From the NCBI GenBank assembly GCA_039720395.1, contig JBBPBK010000065.1, positions 62,001 through 126,000 of the forward strand: DNA of 64,000 bases, read 5' to 3'. Positions 1 through 10,880 of this stretch are shown piece by piece; within the stretch, counting starts at the first letter, position 1, and every line of letters starts with the position of its first letter. The translations under genes were made by a program, and so were the position numbers. Source of the DNA: Liquidambar formosana (lineage: Eukaryota; Streptophyta; Magnoliopsida; Saxifragales; Altingiaceae). The notes below the pieces were generated by a model. It was given only the letters and a program-made list of their open reading frames with translations. It made no database searches and was not told where the DNA came from.

Positions 1-1800
1 TCTTGACCGCGTATTTTCCGCTGCATCACAAACCCACTTTTGCTTCTAGTGGGAACCAGTCAGCCTCCTTTGACTCAACAGCACCAAATCTCACCGAAAA
101 TGTTTGCTATCCTCCATTCTCTTGATGATCAGCTTGTCTTGAAAGCCGCCTTTGACAAAGCTATAACAAACAACCCCAACCCAGCAGCGGTGGTGGAACT
201 GATAGCAACTATGTAGTCTGAGATTCAGTCAGCATAGCTCACCAAGCTAACGGCAGAGCAAAACTACCACCGCCATCTCCAGCGAACTTTTGCTCTTCGT
301 GATGTTAATGTTGTCACTGAAGAGGCTAGCCAAACCAGTCCGCTTCATCGCACTTGCCACAAGGAAAGCTCACCTAGACCCGGAGTATCGCACCACCATT
401 ACCATAATGGGCGCGATGACAGGCAGCGCTTAACTGGCCCAGAATATGTGCACTCAGGAAGGGGGAATAGACAGCACCATGAGTTAGTATAGAGGTCCCC
501 TGAGCGCAGTTCTAAGCGTTTAGGTCACTCTAGAAGATAGAGCGACGAACATCACAAATCTCATACTCGAGTGGTTTCTGAGGATGAAACACATAGGGAC
601 GAGAGACAGCATCACAGGTCTCGTTCTCCGAAAAAAAGAAGGGAAAGGAGTTCTAGGGAAACAAGCAGAAAACATCCCCGATCTCTTAAGCACGAGGAGA
701 ATGAGGAAGAGGATTCCAAGAAACGTCGTGGAAACCATGGGAGAGGAAGAGATAGGCTAGGGAACTCCGCTGTGGTTTAAAGCCCATTCACGAGGTGGAT
801 TCAACAGGTTCCAATCCTACGAGGGTACTCCGAAATAACCTTTACTCTTTACTCTCTTTCAATAGATCCAAATCATCATTTAAATTATTATTTGCAACAT
901 ATGTCGTTATATTCTAGGAATGAGGGTTTTCTTTGTAAAATTTTCCCTATGAGTTTGGAAAATGTGGCTCTTAAGTGGTTGGCCAAGATTCCAAATGAGT
1001 CTATTAACAGTTGGCAAGAACTAAGTAAGTTATTTAAGAAAAGGTTTATCACCAATTGTAAGTTCCCGAGGACAATGCAGAACCTCTACGAGATGAAGCA
1101 GAAATATGGGGAAAGCCTTCGGGAATACTCTCAAAGGTTTTGGGAGGTTTACAATGAGATTGATGATCCGATTGAAAAGAATGCCATGGACCTATTTCGT
1201 CTCGGGTTGAGGAAGCCATCACCTCTGTTTAAGGAGTTGATAATCAATCCCCCCAGAACCTTAGCCAAATTATTCTCCACCATGGCCAACTACTCAAAAC
1301 TGGATGACTTTTATAGCCCAAAACCCACCAAAACCAACGAGAAAGACGATAAAAAAAGAGAACAAAAACCTCAAAAAATAATCCCCGAGGAGAAAAACCC
1401 AAGCAATCTTCCAATCCAAATCGAGCCATTTTTACTGTATTCACTCTCCCCATTTACAAGTAGAAGAAAGCGGTAGAGGAGAAGGACTTCTTTGAGAGGC
1501 CTAGGCCAATGGCTGGAGATCCCGAAAAAAGAAACAGAAAGTTATTTTGCAGTTATCATAAAGACCATGGCCATAAAACGGAAGACTACAGGATCCTAAA
1601 AAACAATCTTGAGGCCTAGGCGAAGGAAGGCAAGTTAAATGAATTCATTACCCGAGGTGAGAAAGGACAGCCATCCGAGCAGAAAAAGCCTGAAAATAGA
1701 GCTCCTCAATCCACACAACCAAAGATTCTAGGAAGGATTAATGTAATCACAGGAGAATATGAGGAAACTGCTCTGTCATCCAGCCAGCTCAGGGCAAAGT
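1..1800 (+). pseudogene. Tat-1 gag (retrotransposon capsid), broken
   Basis: Gag would form the cytoplasmic particle that packages element RNA. An arginine/serine-rich stretch is seen at 571-780. A capsid-like segment at 892-1476 contains the typical run WLAKIPNESINSWQELSKLF and, further on, YGESLREYSQRF. A nucleocapsid-like motif, FCSYHKDHGHKTEDY, follows near 1540-1590 in another frame. Stops (for example at 213, 489 and 778) and frame changes separate the pieces, so no full protein can be made. Upstream of 571 only scattered gag-like codons remain. Confidence 0.7.
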
Positions 1801-2260
1801 ACAGGATGGCTTGCCAAGATGTCGAGGTCGTTGATATCAGGAGCGAGCTAGTACTACTTCCTCGAGATGAATGGGAAATTAAAGAGAAGCCGCTGTTCTT
1901 TGGGGATGCAGAATCTGATGGGACAGTGCGATGCCCTCACAACGACACTTTAGTTGTGCGCATACTCATCGGGAACTATGACGTCGGAAAGGTTTATGTG
2001 ACAATGGGGCATCTGTGAATGTGATGTTCCAGAAGTTGTTCGGGCAACTCAAGCTAAAAGATTCTGATCTCAAACCTTGCCATGTCAGCTTGAAGGCTTG
2101 TAACGGGAATATGACTTTTCCATTAGGGCAAATAACTCTTCTAGTTCAGGTAGGGCCAGTTCAGACTATAGAAACTTTTATGGTCATTTAGGAGAGGTCA
2201 GCCTATAACGTAATTCTCGGGCGACCCTAGATCCACGCCATTAAGGTCGTTCCATCCTCT
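1800..2260 (+). pseudogene. Tat-1 aspartic protease region
   Basis: The retroviral-type aspartic protease would release the Gag and Pol domains. The active-site loop is readable around 2000-2035 as DNGASVNVMF, in a different frame from the preceding 1806-2018 stretch, so at least one frameshift is present. The usual family motif is D-S/T-G; here the middle residue is Asn, which would probably impair catalysis. Nonsense codons follow at about 2190 and 2230. The assignment rests on this loop and on its place between gag and reverse transcriptase. Confidence 0.6.
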
Positions 2261-2559
2261 TACCATCAATCTATCAGGTTCCTGAGTCTAAAGGGGACCA
2301 TGGAGATTAAAGGAAGCCAGGTAGTAGCAAGAGAATGTTTCTTGGTAGAATATGCAGGCCACTCGACCTCCTCCGAGGATAAACTCAGGTCTAACATTCT
2401 ATGCCTCCCTAGCTTGGGGTTTGGCAAAACAAAGACCTCGAAGTAAGTCCCAGAACAAAAGAAGAAAGCCAAAGTTGATCTAAACCCCTTATAGCAACGA
2501 AAGGGGGAGCGACCCGAGGTCAAAGAGACTACTCTAGAACCCGCGGACCGAACTGGGAA

Positions 2560-4030
2560 GGAATTGGTAAAGAAGATAATTAACCTCAAGAATTCAGAGA
2601 AATTCTTCTGGATTGGGAAATCACTGAATAAGACGGACGCTGAAGAATTGTTTCAGTTTTTGAAGGATAATGTCGATGTGTTTGCTTAGTCGTCCTATGA
2701 AATGCCTAGAATCGAACCAAAAATTATCACACATGAACTGCAAGTTAACCCGAACTGCAAGCCCGTAGTTCAGAAGCAACGAAGGTTATCTAATGATCGA
2801 GCTCAAACGATTTCTACCAAGGTAGATAAGCTATTAAAAGCAAGATTTATCAGAAAAGTGAAGTACCCAAGTTAGCTGGCCAATCTCGTATGTGTAAGAA
2901 AGAAAACTGGAGACTAGCACGTATACGTTGACTTCACAGACCTTAAAGAAGCATGTCCTAAAGACAGTTTTCCTTTATCAAAGATTGACCAACTAATAGA
3001 CTCTATCTCGGGATATGAGCGATTGAGTATCTTCGATGCCTTCTCGGGTTATCATCAAATACCCATAACAGAGCATGACCAAGATAAGATGGGGTTTATT
3101 ACCCGGAAAGGAACTTATTGCTACAGAGTAATGCCATTTGGATTAAAGAATGTTGGGGCAACCTATCAACGTCTTGTCAGTAGGATGTTTGAAGGATTAA
3201 TTGGCAAAAACTTGGAAGCGTACGTTAATGATATTATCGTTAAAAGCAGTTGTGAGAAAAACCACTTGGTAGATCTGACGGAAGCCTTCGCCTAACTCAA
3301 GGAGTATGAGATGAAGTTAAATGCAAAGAAAAGCTCATTTAGGATTGGCTCGAGAAAATTTTTGGGTCACCTAGTCTCAAGGAGAGGGATAGAGGCAAAC
3401 TCGAGTAAGATTGAGGCAATTAGAATTTTTCAAGACGCCAACAAAGGTCAGGGATGTCCAATAGTTGAACGGAATGGTGGCAGCACTTAGTAGATTTATC
3501 TCGAGGTCATCAGACAAATGCCACCCTTTCTTTCAAATACTAAAGAAGGGTAAGAACTCGGGATAGAACACAGAATGCCAGGAAGTTCACCAGAAACTGA
3601 TTGCTCACTTAGAAACACTCCCCACCCTAACCCACCCTCACCTTAGGGAAACACTTTATCTCTACGTCGCTATATTAAAACATTCCCTTAGTGGCGTACT
3701 CATCGCTCAGTGTGGTCCCAACCAAAAGCCAATTTATTATATTAGCAAGATGCTACTAGATGCTGAAACTCGCTACTTCCTCCTCGAAAAATTGATTCTA
3801 GCCCTTGTCACCACCTCTCACCAGCTCCAGTACTACTTCCAGTCTCATCCTATCACTATGCTCACCAATTATCCAATTAATGATGTCTTAAGGCGAGCCG
3901 ACCTATCAGGAAGAGTCTCGAAGTGGGGGGTAGAACTTGACGCCTACAACATACACTTTCAGCTCCGAACAGCCATTAAAGGCTAAGTGTTGGTAGATTT
4001 CATCGCAGAATTTGCAGATCCTATTTCCAG
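2560..4030 (+). pseudogene. Tat-1 reverse transcriptase and first RNase H
   Basis: Reverse transcriptase blocks are recognisable. The best kept part is 3023-3295, with FDAFSGYHQIPI, VMPFGLKNVGATYQR and the catalytic box. The box reads YVND instead of YVDD (about 3221-3232), so one of the two metal-binding aspartates is lost. Upstream and downstream blocks are in frame but carry stops (for example 2688, 2875, 3294). A connection/RNase H region follows, with a piece at 3750-3986 that includes LVTTSHQLQYYF. The protein would copy element RNA into DNA; this copy cannot. Confidence 0.75.
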
Positions 4031-4109
4031 TTCAAATCAGACAGCAATTCACTCCTCTCTAGCCGAACTAGGGGGGGAGAAGATAATATAGAAAATGATA
4101 AGAAGAAGA

Positions 4110-4594
4110 AATGGGAGCTCAAAATAGATAGAGCATCGAATGGAAAGGGAACAGGTCTGGGTATAGTGCTGACAAACCCTGAGGGGGAAATTATTGAGCA
4201 GGAAATAAGGCTCATGTTCCCAGCTTCAAACAATAAAGCTAAGTACGAGGCAGTTGTGGATGGACTAGTAGTAGCCCGAGCAGTGGGAGTAAAAGATTTG
4301 TTGGTATACAGCGACTCCAGACTAGTGGTTAACCAGTTAAACAGAGAATACGAGGCCAAAGATGGAAAAATGATTGCGTATACGCATAAGGTTTGGGAGT
4401 TGGCTTCAGATTTTAAAAGTATCGAATTTAGGCGTTTCATGAGGGATCAGAACAAGCATGTAGACGGTTTGGCTGCTCTGGCCGCAGCCTTGGAAACAGA
4501 TAGTCCTCGGACCATATGCGTTGAGGTCCTTCACGAACCTAGTATTGGAATAGAAGATGTCATCTTGGACGTTCAGACTTCATCCCCTAGCTAG
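4110..4594 (+). pseudogene. Tat-1 additional archaeal-type RNase H (aRNH)
   Basis: The stretch 4166-4594 and the codons just before it match the second RNase H acquired by Tat/Ogre elements. The four acidic positions are visible: D in KIDRAS, E in KAKYEAV, D in LVYSDSRLV and D in KHVDGLA. The usual DGA box has become DRA. In the Tat group this second RNase H is thought to have taken over from the older one next to reverse transcriptase. It ends at a TAG (4592-4594) just before the integrase zinc-finger region. Confidence 0.75.
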
Positions 4595-5833
4595 ATGGAT
4601 GAAATAATTGCTTATTTACAAAAAGACGAGCTACTCGAGGATAATAATCAGGGTCACCGAGTTCGAAGTAAAACAGCTCGATTCTGGTTATCTCCTTCGG
4701 GTAGCCTCTATAAAAGATCTTATACGGGACCTTACTTGAAGTGTGTGCATCTAGACCAAGTGTTGGACCTTTTGAGTGAACTCCACGAGGGGTCATGCAA
4801 GGGTCACACTGGAAGAAGATCATTTGCCCATAGAGCAAATTCCCAGGGGTATGGGTGGCTGTATATGCAAAAGGATGCAATCAGATATGTGAAAAGAAGT
4901 CCGAAATGCCAGATGTTCACTGACAAAATACACCAGCCAGCCCAAGAGTTATATCCTATATCCAATCCTTGGCCATTCATGCAGTAGGGCTTAGATCTTG
5001 TAGGCTCTCTACCTACAGTCTCGGGGAACAAGAAATATTTATTTATTGCGATTGATTACTTCACCAAATGGGTAGAAGCAATTGTGCTTGCATCAATTAA
5101 GGACTCAAATATTATCAAATTCATTTGGGAAAATATAATTACCCGTTTCACGGTCCCTAGGCTATTCGTGTCAGATAACGGAACTCAATTTGATAGTAAG
5201 AGAACTAGGGAGTTCAGTGTGGAACAGGGAATCCAGTGGTGGTACTCGAGCCCGAGTTACCTTCAATACAATGGCCAAGCAGAGGCAACGAATAATATCA
5301 TAGTGGTAGGGATAAAGAAGAGGCTGGATAATGGTAAGGAACCTTGGCCTGATGAGTTGCACTCCGTTTTATGGGCATATCGAACTACGCTAAGGAGGTC
5401 CACAAGAGAAACTCCATTTTCAATGACTTACGGGATAGAAGTAGTGATTCCAATAGAATTGGGCTTACCAGGTCTCAGAACAGAGCAGTATGATGCGGCA
5501 ACAAACAACCAAATATTGGCTCAGGACTTGGATCTAGCTGAGGAAAGGAGGGAAAGAGCTCGAATTAAAATGGCATCTTACCAGCAAGATTTGAAAAAGT
5601 ATTACAATCGAAAGGTCAAGTCCAGAGAGTTTAAGGTTGGGGAATTGGTGCTCAGGCAAGTCAACTCTGGAACAAGGAACCCAGCAGAAGGGAAGCTTGG
5701 GGCAACATGGGAAGGACCCTACGAGGTCATCAGTGTAGGAGGCACAGGTTTGTATAGACTAAAGAGCCTAGAGACAGGACAGGAACTCCCGAGGTCAGTT
5801 AATATAGCTAATTTGAGATTGTTTTACTGTTGA
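4595..5833 (+). pseudogene. Tat-1 integrase
   Basis: Two large pieces (4595-4987 and 5084-5833) are joined by in-frame-like codons reading YLFIAIDYFTKWVEA. The HHCC finger is damaged: HEGSCKGHTG is present but only one cysteine remains in SPKCQMF. The DDE core is readable as D in QGLDLVGS, D in VSDNGTQFD and E in QAEATN. A TAG at 4985-4987 interrupts it. The C-terminal GPY/F-like region is complete (GATWEGPYEVISVGG, then GLYRLKSLETG) and ends at a natural stop at 5831-5833. Integrase would insert the cDNA into the genome. Confidence 0.8.
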
Positions 5834-5924
5834 GAAAGTTGTAATTACATGAAAGATCATTCGATACAAATACAGATGTTATTCATGAAGACTATTGTGC
5901 ATTTATCATTTTGAACTAAAAATG

Positions 5925-6400
5925 CTTGCCCAATAAAGGGTTCAAGTTAATTACTGCCCAAGAATGGGCACAAGTCTCTCCTAAGAAGAAGCCCGAGCTT
6001 AATAAACCTAATAATAGGTTAAAAAGGAACTTGCCCAAGAATGGGTCCAGGTCATCTATTGCCTAAGAATAGGCTCAGTTCTAAGACTTGCCCAAGAAAT
6101 GGTCCAAGCAAAATTTTCTAAGTCTTGCCCAAAAGTGGGTCCAAGCATAATCAGCTTAAGAATAGGTTCAATTCTAAGACTTGCCCAAGAAAGGGTCCAA
6201 GAAAAATTTTCTAAGTTTTTCCCAAGAGTAGGTCCAAGCACAATCGGTCTAAGAATGGGTTTAGTTCTAAGACTTGCCCAAGAATGGGTCTAAGCAAAAT
6301 TTTCAAAGTCTTACCCCAGAATGGGTCCAAGCAAAATCTGTCTAAGAATAGACTCAAATCTAAGCACTTGACCAGAAATGGGTATAAGTCAAATTCCAGA
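5925..6400 (+). repeat. Minisatellite between Tat-1 pol and antisense ORF
   Basis: Degenerate copies of a unit containing TTGCCCAAGAATGGGTCCAAG, interleaved with AAGAATAGGTTCAG-like spacers, repeat through about 475 bp. Short open frames here are only translations of the repeat. Tandem repeats at this position are common in Tat/Ogre elements. Confidence 0.8.
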
Positions 6401-6650
6401 GCTAGATTGGGTTTAGGTGAGCCTATTAATTAAGTAGGAACCATGTGACAAAATAGGAGTTATCCCAAGCTCACACTTAGGCGCACGACCATTACAGAAA
6501 ATAAAGAACAAGCATATATAATGAGATAAGCAGAAATTTCAAAGAAGAAAATGATGTATTTCATTCCAAGAAAAAGTTTATAAATATCTGTACAGATCTA
6601 GCACTTGGCCGTAACAAAGAAAAAGAAAGAAACAGCATCAGAAATAACAG

Positions 6651-8045
6651 TCACTTTTGTCCCGAGTTCCTCGCGGCTAGGTCTCCATTTCCAGGCACTT
6701 GGGCAGCTGTGGCAGAGTTCGAAGGGTCTTTGGAAGCTTGAGTAGGATCTGGGACTACTTCAGTGATGTTTTCCGTGGCTGTGGCAGCTTGAGTCCCATT
6801 GGCGGTGGCAGGAGCCTCATTGGAAGTGTCAGCGCCACCCCTAGCCTTCGCGTTAGTCTCGGGTTGGGATGTGACCTCGAGTTCATTCACCCAGGGCTCT
6901 TCCTCACCCTCAACTTCAACATCAGCTTCCCCTATATCGTCGCCCTCGGGGTTATCCTCCGGGGGTAATTCCCTCCTTTCGAAGGGAACGTCAGTAATTC
7001 CAGGGAATTGGGCAGAAGCCAGCTCAACCAAAGTGTTCCAAGCGAGCTTGTAAGTAGCCTCGAGTTCCTTGACCAACTGCCCAACGAGGGCATCCTTGAC
7101 ACTCCTCCTCTCTTCAGCCACCACCTCATCAATGGAAGCCTTCTCCTTTTCCACATCAGCTTCTAGAGCCCGCACTTTCCTCATCAGCTCCCGTCTTTCT
7201 CGAGCTTGTTCCTCACTATGCTCCTTCGCCTTTTTCAACTCGGCCTCTAGATCTACATAATCCTTCCTTGTGAGCTCAAGCTTGCTGATGGCGCTCTTAG
7301 TGTTAGATTGATGTATCTTGCATTCAGTTTTCCATTTCTCAATTTGAGACACCGCCGCAGAACAATTTTTTCTCTGACTCTTGCAGCTTCTGGTCAAGCT
7401 CACTTCAAACCTTGGCGACCTCGATCTCAATTTTGTTATCTTCTTTGGCAAAGAGGTCGCCAATGAGCAATATCTGTTGGCAGCCCTGCAAATACATAAC
7501 CAAGTTAAAAACCAAATTGAAAGATTCCAAAAGAGGCCTATATGTGTCAAAGCTTACCCTGTAGAGGCTAGTGAACTTGAAGCGAAGTAACTCGGGGGTG
7601 GACTTCTTTTTGAAATGCTCTATGTCCGTTGGCAACCTCATGGGATTCCCTAGCTGCTTGAAATTATATTCCGCAGAGAAAGAACTGGTGACAGTCTCAT
7701 TTGTGGGTACAGGGAACTGAATACATATGAGAGAGGGAGTCAGTCAGGATCCATAACAAAAACTTGTGAATACGGGGCAAGCACAGAATTGAAAGGCAAA
7801 CTCCTACCTCGGGGAACTTGGCTACTATCTTACTCCAGGAGGCAGCACTCTCCCCAGCAACAACAGCAAATGTGCCCCTTGCCCATACCTCAGAACGGGG
7901 GGCTGTTATTGGGAGCCCGTCATGGGCCTCTTGTTCTTTTGGGGCTCCACCTGGGGGGCTTTCCCCTTTCCAGTGACTTCAGGCACCTCGGGTTTACGCT
8001 ACGAAAGCGAATACCACTTAAAGAAATCCCCAAAAAGTGTATCAT
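6651..8045 (-). pseudogene. Tat-1 antisense ORF (aORF), multi-exon coiled-coil protein, partial
   Basis: On the minus strand at least four exons can be followed, each with GT donors and AG acceptors. One covers about 7930-8045 (PEVTGKGKAPQVEPQKNKRP). One ends SAASWSKIVAKFPE at about 7807. One covers about 7563-7713 (FPVPTNETVTSSFSAEYNF to RFKFTSLYR). The last is long, from about 7490 to the stop at 6651. That last exon codes a charged coiled coil (LEAELKKAKEHSEEQARER) and then an acidic, low-complexity tail. It resembles the C-terminal half of the Transposase_28-type genes that Tat elements carry antisense to pol; this family call is by resemblance only. The N-terminal part is missing. A stop and a frame change near the start of the last exon break it. 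Function is unknown. Confidence 0.6.
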
Positions 8046-9703
8046 TGGAGGATGATCATTATTGGAGATAAATTTGTGTATGTTCATTTGTTTGGCTATT
8101 TCAGTGGAAAGAAATCATGAATTGTGTACTCCCCCACCATAAGGATGCTCTGCCATAGATTATATCGGTGGAGCCTTTGCTACTAGTTTTCTTCTTGTAT
8201 TCTGCAAACCCATTCAACAATTTGAATTCTTGTTAATGCAATTTAATATTTCCCTAATCTGAGCATGTTATCCTAGCGAACCTATGAGTCCTAAATTTGC
8301 CCATCTCATTTTAGCCCTTCCATATTCAGTTCTATGGATACTCCACACCTATCTCTTACTAATAAATATAGTTACGTGATAGAGATATCCTTATTAGGCT
8401 CTATGATTCTTGGGTGCAACAATATTGGCAACTTATTTGTCTCTATGGCCACCTTCAGCATGAATTCCTGTATGAGGAGACCTAATACCAGTTTAGGGTT
8501 TTCCTGGTAAGAGGAATGCTTATCACAGTCCCCATCACAATTGATTAGGTTCATTTTTTTATATTTAATCTTGTCGTCCAAAAATTCATCCGACAGTACA
8601 TCCAAAACCCCTCAGTAGTCAGCATCCGAATCTTTAATCATCTAACATTTTCTAAATTCCTCGACCAAACACAACCCTCACCTTTAAATGGCTCAATTGC
8701 AGAATGGCAGGAAAGAGGAGTTATGTTCCCACTTTTGGCTGAGTTTTGTAATATTGTTCATTTTTTACTATTCTTTACCTTTACCAAAAAATAAATAAAT
8801 AAATAAAAGAAGTTTTATGGTGCATTTGGATGAGCGATTTGGATAAAGATGAGATTTCAACCCCCTTTCGCATCAACTACCACGGTCATAATTAATTTGG
8901 CATTGAAATCCCAACTTAAACCAAATCCATCATCCAAACGCACTACTATGGTTAATGTCTAGTCCAACATCCAAGCAATTTAAAGGCACCGGCTGAAGCA
9001 AGTGTAGATTTTGTGCCATCTGTTGAATCAACGTTCAATTTTTGGCAACTGGTCTAAACTTCTTGGAAGGCATGATCAAACATTAAGAAGAAGCCTAGCC
9101 TATGAATCATTTCTAGTTACTAAAGACACAACGACTGACCGACCATGATACAATCTCCTTTGTCATATTCACACAGCCATGAGTAGCGTCTGAAATTTTG
9201 TTGGTTACTGCAAAAACCGGCCATTTCTACACGTATTATTAAAGATAAATATATAAATATATACGGAGTATTATTAAAAAGAAAAAATACCAATTAGAAG
9301 GCATACTAGCAAAGTAGCAATGAATTATGCAAACCAAAATTCATTGAGACTTGAAGTGTAAACATATATAGTCCCAATCAGGTTAGCATGCATGTGTTAG
9401 TATAAGTTATATCAGCACTATGTATTGAGGGTTGTAACTCACGTATTAATCCAATATACCCAATATTTTTTTGTGAGAAAAAATATTTCACCAATCCAAC
9501 TGTTAGATTAGATTCTCTATTCATACTCATCATACATGCCAAATTTCATGTAAATCCGATATTAGGAGCTATGTCATTCATAAAGTGCCCTAAATTATAG
9601 TTTTATTTATTAAAAAAAAATGTAAATTTACAGATCAAATGTTTTCCGATATTAAGGGTTGTAAGAGTAAAAAATTTTACACCGGGTGTAAATGGATCAC
9701 TTA
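8046..9703. other. No gene recognised; non-coding flank
   Basis: The Tat-1 antisense gene stops matching near 8045. A 77-codon minus-strand frame (8372-8605) resembles nothing I can name. 9430-9700 contains a repeat family shared with 15890-16128 (see separate entry). The rest is AT-rich sequence without visible coding or repeat structure. Confidence 0.5.
9430..9703. repeat. Dispersed repeat, copy 1 (shared with 15890-16128 / 17568-17615)
   Basis: The segment around CATCATACATGCCAAATTT and ATTAGGAGCTATGT, then GTTTTATTTATTA and TGGATCAAAT, recurs at 15920-16040 in the same order. The terminal-like words AAAAAATTTTACACCGGGTG and GTGTAAATGGATC here match AAAAAGTTTTATACCATGTG after the solo LTR at 17568. 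This suggests one short non-autonomous element family. No clean ends or TSD were found. Confidence 0.5.
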
Positions 9704-10093
9704 AAGCATCTCTAATAGGCTAGCTATCCAACCTCTTTATCTATTTTAGCTAGCCAAATTACTTTTTTCCATCTCCAATGGGCTAGCTATATGGCTAGCT
9801 ACTTTAGCTATCATTATTTTGGTTAGTTACATTTAGCTAGCGAATGTTTGCTAACTAAACTATTTTTAGTTAAAAAAAGTAACACTTGTACTCTCTATAT
9901 GCATCATTCCCTTTTTATCTCTCCACCAAATGATTAAAAAAAGAAAGATTATTAATAAAAAATTGAAATAGCTGAAAAGTAACTAGTATCCTTGGAGTAC
10001 TCACTCAGATATATAGCTAACTAGCTATTTTAAAAAATATCATTTTGCTAATTAAAGTAGCAAAAAAATAGTTAGTACCTTTGGAGATGCTCT
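9704..10093. mobile_element. Tourist/Harbinger-type MITE, 390 bp
   Basis: The terminal inverted repeats (TIRs) are AAGCATCTCTAATAG on the left and, read on the other strand, GAGCATCTCCAAAGG on the right. They are flanked by the direct repeat TTA at 9701-9703 and 10094-10096, as expected for PIF/Harbinger elements. The body is AT-rich with several TAGCTAGC-like words and has no coding capacity. The TIRs resemble those of the 34718-39309 Harbinger copy, which could be the kind of autonomous element that moved it. Confidence 0.8.
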
Positions 10094-10611
10094 TATATAT
10101 ATGCAATTAATGTGTAGGGTGGATTGTTAGTTGTATTCTTAAAAACTGTTTCCAAAAGCACGAATTTGTATGCTAGATTTGTGTGAACATCTTAATATGT
10201 TAATTAGAACTCATTTATTATTATATTTTATTTTCCCTTCATCTTTGCAAAGGAAATTGCTACTTTCCTTAGGATTTCATCTTCCTTTCTTTTCAATTTT
10301 CCTTGACAATCGAACAAGGGAAAGTTTTCTATTTTCTTCTTCCTTTTATCTTCCCATTCTTTTCCCTTCCTTTTTCATTCCTCTTCTCTTTTCCCATGCG
10401 CTCCCCTTCCTTTTTCCTTCCATTATATCAATCATAGTTTTTAGATAGCATTACCAATCCATCTAAGACTGATATGATTACTTACCGATCCCTTTATGTT
10501 TTTGTTGACATATATATTAAAGAAAAAAAAAAAGAAGAAAAAGAAAGAAAGAGGTAACAAGATAATTAACATCATATATATTAGAGAAAAAATTGGTTTT
10601 GCACTACTACA

Positions 10612-10880
10612 ATAATCCAAATAGATCACAGTGAAAAACCGTGATCTATTACATTTTATCATGGTTAAAAACCGTGATCTATTAAAGACAAAACCGTGAT
10701 CTATTAAGGTGTAATCTAAAGTACCAACATTAGATCACGATTTTTAACCGTGATCTTTTCCAAGAAAAGATCACAATTTTTGACACAAGCGTGATCTTTT
10801 GCATAGAAAAGATCATGGTTTTTTTTACAAAAAATGTGATCTTTTCTTGAAAAAGATCACAGTGAAAAACTTTGATCTAT
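10612..10880. repeat. CACTA-1 left subterminal repeat array
   Basis: About eight copies of a word close to AAACCGTGATCTATT or its reverse complement lie in 270 bp, spaced 25-40 bp. The matching right-hand array lies at 14941-15118. Such arrays are the usual binding sites for a CACTA-encoded TnpA-like protein. Confidence 0.8.

Larger units (their letters stand above)
1..8045 (+). mobile_element. Decayed Tat-lineage Ty3/gypsy retrotransposon (element Tat-1), 5' end outside window
   Basis: Domains run in order on the plus strand: gag, zinc-knuckle-like segment, protease, reverse transcriptase, RNase H, a second archaeal-type RNase H, then integrase. A minisatellite (5925-6400) and an antisense multi-exon ORF (6651-8045) follow. 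A second RNase H plus an antisense ORF downstream of pol is the known signature of the Tat/Ogre group. The frame is broken by many stops and shifts, so this is an old copy. No LTR, primer-binding site or TSD is visible: the left end lies before position 1 and the right end is lost near 8045, where similarity to the antisense gene stops abruptly. The right boundary is approximate. Confidence 0.85.

Noticed and set aside
6056..6293. Open frames on both strands with repeated phrases
   Set aside because: They translate the TTGCCCAAGAATGGG minisatellite; not genes.
8372..8605. 77-codon minus-strand frame
   Set aside because: No recognisable domain, no neighbouring exons; could be chance.
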